From contig JACDCJ010000097.1 in assembly GCA_013817655.1 (NCBI GenBank), positions 1-7,393 of the forward strand: a DNA stretch of 7,393 nt, in the 5' to 3' direction. Positions 5,786 to 7,393 of the stretch are shown here, piece by piece (position 1 is the stretch's first letter; each line of letters begins with the position of its first letter). The notes under the pieces are model-generated. The model did no database searches. It saw only the letters and a program-made list of their open reading frames with translations, and was not told where the DNA came from. The stretch is from Actinosomnolentus pattersoniae (SeqCode). GTDB taxonomy: Bacteria > Actinomycetota > UBA4738. Both the position numbers and the translations under genes were made by a program.

Positions 5786-7203
5786 GCCTTCGGGCCAGGC
5801 TCGTCCTCGCGGCCGCCTACCTGCTCGTGGTCGTCGTGGTCGCGCTCGAACTCCCTCTGGGCTCGGCCATCCTCGAACGGGCGGAGGCCACGTACCGCTC
5901 TCAGGTTCTCAGCCTCGGGGCCATCGTCGCGTCGCGGATCTCGGACGATGTGGCCCGCTCGGGGGCCGATCCCGCCGTCCCCCCAACCCCCACGCAGCTC
6001 ATCAACCGCACGGTCCGGGAGAACGCGGGGACGACCCGGATCATCGTCGTCGACGCCCTCGGCCGGGTCCTGGCCGACAGCGACGGTCAGGCGGCGGTCG
6101 GCGAGAACTACCTGGACGGGAATCGCCCCGAGCTCGAGGCCGTGTTCGAGGGTCCCACGACACGGGGCACGATCGTGATCGAGCAGCGCTTCAGCGCAGA
6201 CCTGAACCAGGAGTTGCTCTACGTCGCCGTCCCGGTCCTGAACAACGGTGAGCTGACCGGAGCGGTCCGGGTCTCCGCCCCCACCGCGCAGCTCCGCGAG
6301 TCGGCCGTCCGCAACTCGCTTCGCCTCGGGGTCATCGGCCTCGGCGTCATCCTCGCGGGTCTCGCCCTTGCCTGGATACTTGCCGGATCACTGGCGAAAC
6401 CTGTTCGGGCGCTCGAACGGGTCGCCCTGAGGGTGGCGGCGGGCGACCTCGAGGCTCGTGCTCAGCCGGCTGGCCCGAAAGAGGTCGCGACCCTCGCGCG
6501 CTCCTTCAACCAAATGGCGGCGTCCCTGTCGGCGAACCTCACCGCTCAGCAGGACTTCTTTGCGAACGCGTCCCATCAGCTTCGGACTCCGCTCACCGGC
6601 CTCCGGCTACGGCTGGAGGCGATCCAGGACGAAGGCGGCTTCGCCGCACAGCAGGCGCAGAAGGCGGAGCTCGAGCTCGACCGACTCTCGAAGCTCATCG
6701 AGGACCTGCTGGAGCTCGCACGCGCCTCCTCCGTCAAGGACTCCGGTTCGACGGTGGAGCTGACCGACCTCGCTCGCGAGGCCGTGGACCGGTGGTCGGC
6801 GACCGCCCAGGCGGCCGGAAAGCGCATGCGCCTCGAGCTCGACGGCGCTTCGACTGTCTGGGCGAGCCCGGCGGACCTCGGTCACGTGGTCGACAACCTC
6901 GTCGAGAACGCCATTCGCTACTGCCCCGACGGCACGGAGATCACAGTGGAGGCCGGCTCCCAGGATGGCGTGCCGAGGCTCGTCGTCTCGGACGACGGTC
7001 CCGGCATCCCCCTGGAGGACCGTGAGCGGATCTTCGAACGCTTCTATCGCGGGTCGGTGGGCCGGCGAACCGCCGCGGGCACCGGTCTCGGCCTCGCGAT
7101 CGTGCAGGAGCTCGTCGAGCGTTGGGGCGGCTCTGTCCGCCTCTCGAATCGCTCGGGAACATGCGTCGAGGCGACATTCCCGAAGCCGCCTACCGTTCCT
7201 TAA
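5782..7203 (+). CDS. Membrane sensor histidine kinase, partner of the preceding regulator
   Basis: A 473-residue two-TM kinase starting at a GTG that overlaps the regulator stop. TM1 is about residues 7-28. The extracytoplasmic sensor (about 30-175) contains RIIVVDALGRVLADS (86-100), the strand-turn-strand wording of PhoR/single-Cache-type PAS-like sensor domains. TM2 is about 181-202, followed by a HAMP linker (to about 250). The HisKA dimerisation domain carries the phosphorylated His265 in SHQLRTPL. The HATPase domain has the N box DNLVENAIRY (Asn376), the G1 box DDGPGIP (404-410), an F box FERFYR (418-423) and the G2 box GTGLGLAIV (433-441). All catalytic elements are intact, so both kinase and phosphatase activity towards the regulator are expected. 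The signal is unknown; no metal- or ligand-binding cluster stands out in the sensor domain. Confidence 0.97.
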   Translation: MSLRARLVLAAAYLLVVVVVALELPLGSAILERAEATYRSQVLSLGAIVASRISDDVARSGADPAVPPTPTQLINRTVRENAGTTRIIVVDALGRVLADSDGQAAVGENYLDGNRPELEAVFEGPTTRGTIVIEQRFSADLNQELLYVAVPVLNNGELTGAVRVSAPTAQLRESAVRNSLRLGVIGLGVILAGLALAWILAGSLAKPVRALERVALRVAAGDLEARAQPAGPKEVATLARSFNQMAASLSANLTAQQDFFANASHQLRTPLTGLRLRLEAIQDEGGFAAQQAQKAELELDRLSKLIEDLLELARASSVKDSGSTVELTDLAREAVDRWSATAQAAGKRMRLELDGASTVWASPADLGHVVDNLVENAIRYCPDGTEITVEAGSQDGVPRLVVSDDGPGIPLEDRERIFERFYRGSVGRRTAAGTGLGLAIVQELVERWGGSVRLSNRSGTCVEATFPKPPTVP

Positions 7204-7217
7204 CCGACGGCTTACCC
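7199..7217 (+). promoter_or_regulatory. Second PhoP/PhoB-like direct repeat, before the downstream membrane gene
   Basis: CTTAACC-GACGG-CTTACCC is a pair of 7-base repeats separated by 5 bases (12-bp period). A weaker third copy, CCTACCG, lies at 7189-7195. It overlaps the kinase stop codon and lies about 9 bases upstream of the expected -35 position for the candidate promoter at 7249. The words match the repeat at 4973-4990, but the spacing is one base longer, which weakens the case. Confidence 0.3.
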
Positions 7218-7248
7218 AACGGGAGCGTTCTCACTCCTTGGGGGCAGA

Positions 7249-7254
7249 TACGCT
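7249..7254 (+). promoter_or_regulatory. Candidate -10 box of a leaderless promoter
   Basis: TACGCT fits the TAnnnT pattern of actinobacterial -10 boxes. It ends 6 bases before the GTG at 7261, so transcription starting 7 bases after the box would begin on the start codon itself. No Shine-Dalgarno lies at a usable distance: the only G-run, GGGGG, is at 7240-7244. A -35 element is not obvious, which fits an activator-dependent promoter. Confidence 0.4.
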
Positions 7255-7260
7255 TCTCTT

Positions 7261-7393
7261 GTGAGCCGGCTCAAAGTATTGGTCCTGGGGGTGATCGGGA
7301 TCACCCTCCCGGTCGCGATCGTCTTCGCCGCATACCTCATCTCGGCCGCCTCGCTGGGATCCGCAGCGGATCCCGTGGCCCTTCCCACCACTC
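7261..7393 (+). CDS. N-terminus of a membrane-anchored or exported protein, cut by window edge
   Basis: A GTG at 7261 opens a frame that runs to the edge, 44 codons visible. The protein begins with short basic residues (SRLK) and then a long hydrophobic segment VLVLGVIGITLPVAIVFAAYLISAA (about 6-30). After it come SLGSAADPVALPTT and the cut. This is a signal anchor or uncleaved TM helix leading into a Pro/Thr/Ala-rich extracytoplasmic linker. I do not recognise the family, and there is no lipobox cysteine. The gene follows the kinase by 57 bases on the same strand, so it may be both read through from the two-component operon and expressed from its own promoter. Codons end mostly in G or C, supporting real coding. 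Confidence 0.7.
   Translation, partial: MSRLKVLVLGVIGITLPVAIVFAAYLISAASLGSAADPVALPTT
7289..7306 (+). repeat. Perfect 8-bp inverted repeat near the start of the edge gene
   Basis: GGGTGATC-GG-GATCACCC is a perfect inverted repeat with a two-base centre. In RNA it could extend by a G-U and a G-C pair, with the central bases unpaired by necessity. It lies within the first TM helix codons. Confidence 0.4.
7356..7374 (+). repeat. Perfect 9-bp inverted repeat in the edge gene
   Basis: GGGATCCGC-A-GCGGATCCC has nine-base arms around a single centre base. With so short a centre it would act as a double-strand recognition site or as a hairpin with its inner pairs open. It encodes the segment just after the TM helix. 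Confidence 0.4.

Noticed and set aside
1..7393. CRISPR array, insertion sequence, tRNA, rRNA or phage attachment site
   Set aside because: No regularly spaced repeats, transposase motifs, cloverleaf sequence or duplicated target ends were found on either strand.

Overview
This is a 7.4-kb window of GC-rich chromosomal DNA with tightly packed genes and strong G/C preference at third codon positions. A TAnnnT promoter sits exactly 7 bases before a GTG start, which would give a leaderless mRNA. Together with SHQLRTP-type histidine kinase wording, this suggests Actinomycetota or a neighbouring high-GC lineage, probably an uncultured or environmental one. The sequence alone does not settle the class. 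I see no phage, IS, CRISPR, tRNA or rRNA.

Left part (1-2763). Two minus-strand genes come first: a secreted lipoprotein cut by the left edge, and upstream of it a beta-hydroxyacid dehydrogenase family oxidoreductase. A 133-base divergent intergenic region with a 12-bp palindrome separates them from trpS (tryptophanyl-tRNA synthetase) on the plus strand. A probable 75-residue one-TM protein follows trpS closely and runs 42 bases into the end of the convergent neighbour.

Centre (2722-5080). A 690-residue minus-strand gene fuses an N-terminal universal stress protein (USP) domain to a complete UbiB/ABC1/ADCK atypical kinase with two C-terminal membrane helices. In front of it lies a 286-base divergent intergenic region. 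This holds a candidate promoter, a minus-oriented terminator-like hairpin inside the presumed 5' leader (possible attenuator), and a PhoP/PhoB-like direct repeat flanked by a 7-bp inverted repeat.

Right part (5081-7393). An OmpR-family response regulator and a membrane histidine kinase overlap by four bases and form a two-component operon. A second direct repeat of the same type overlaps the kinase stop codon and precedes a candidate leaderless promoter for a membrane-anchored protein cut by the right edge.

Working hypothesis: the two-component system controls itself, the divergent USP-UbiB kinase and the downstream membrane protein through the TTAAC/TTACC-type repeats. USP-UbiB would also be subject to transcriptional attenuation. 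The most novel items are the USP-UbiB fusion with a glycine in its alanine-rich nucleotide loop, and its attenuator-like leader.
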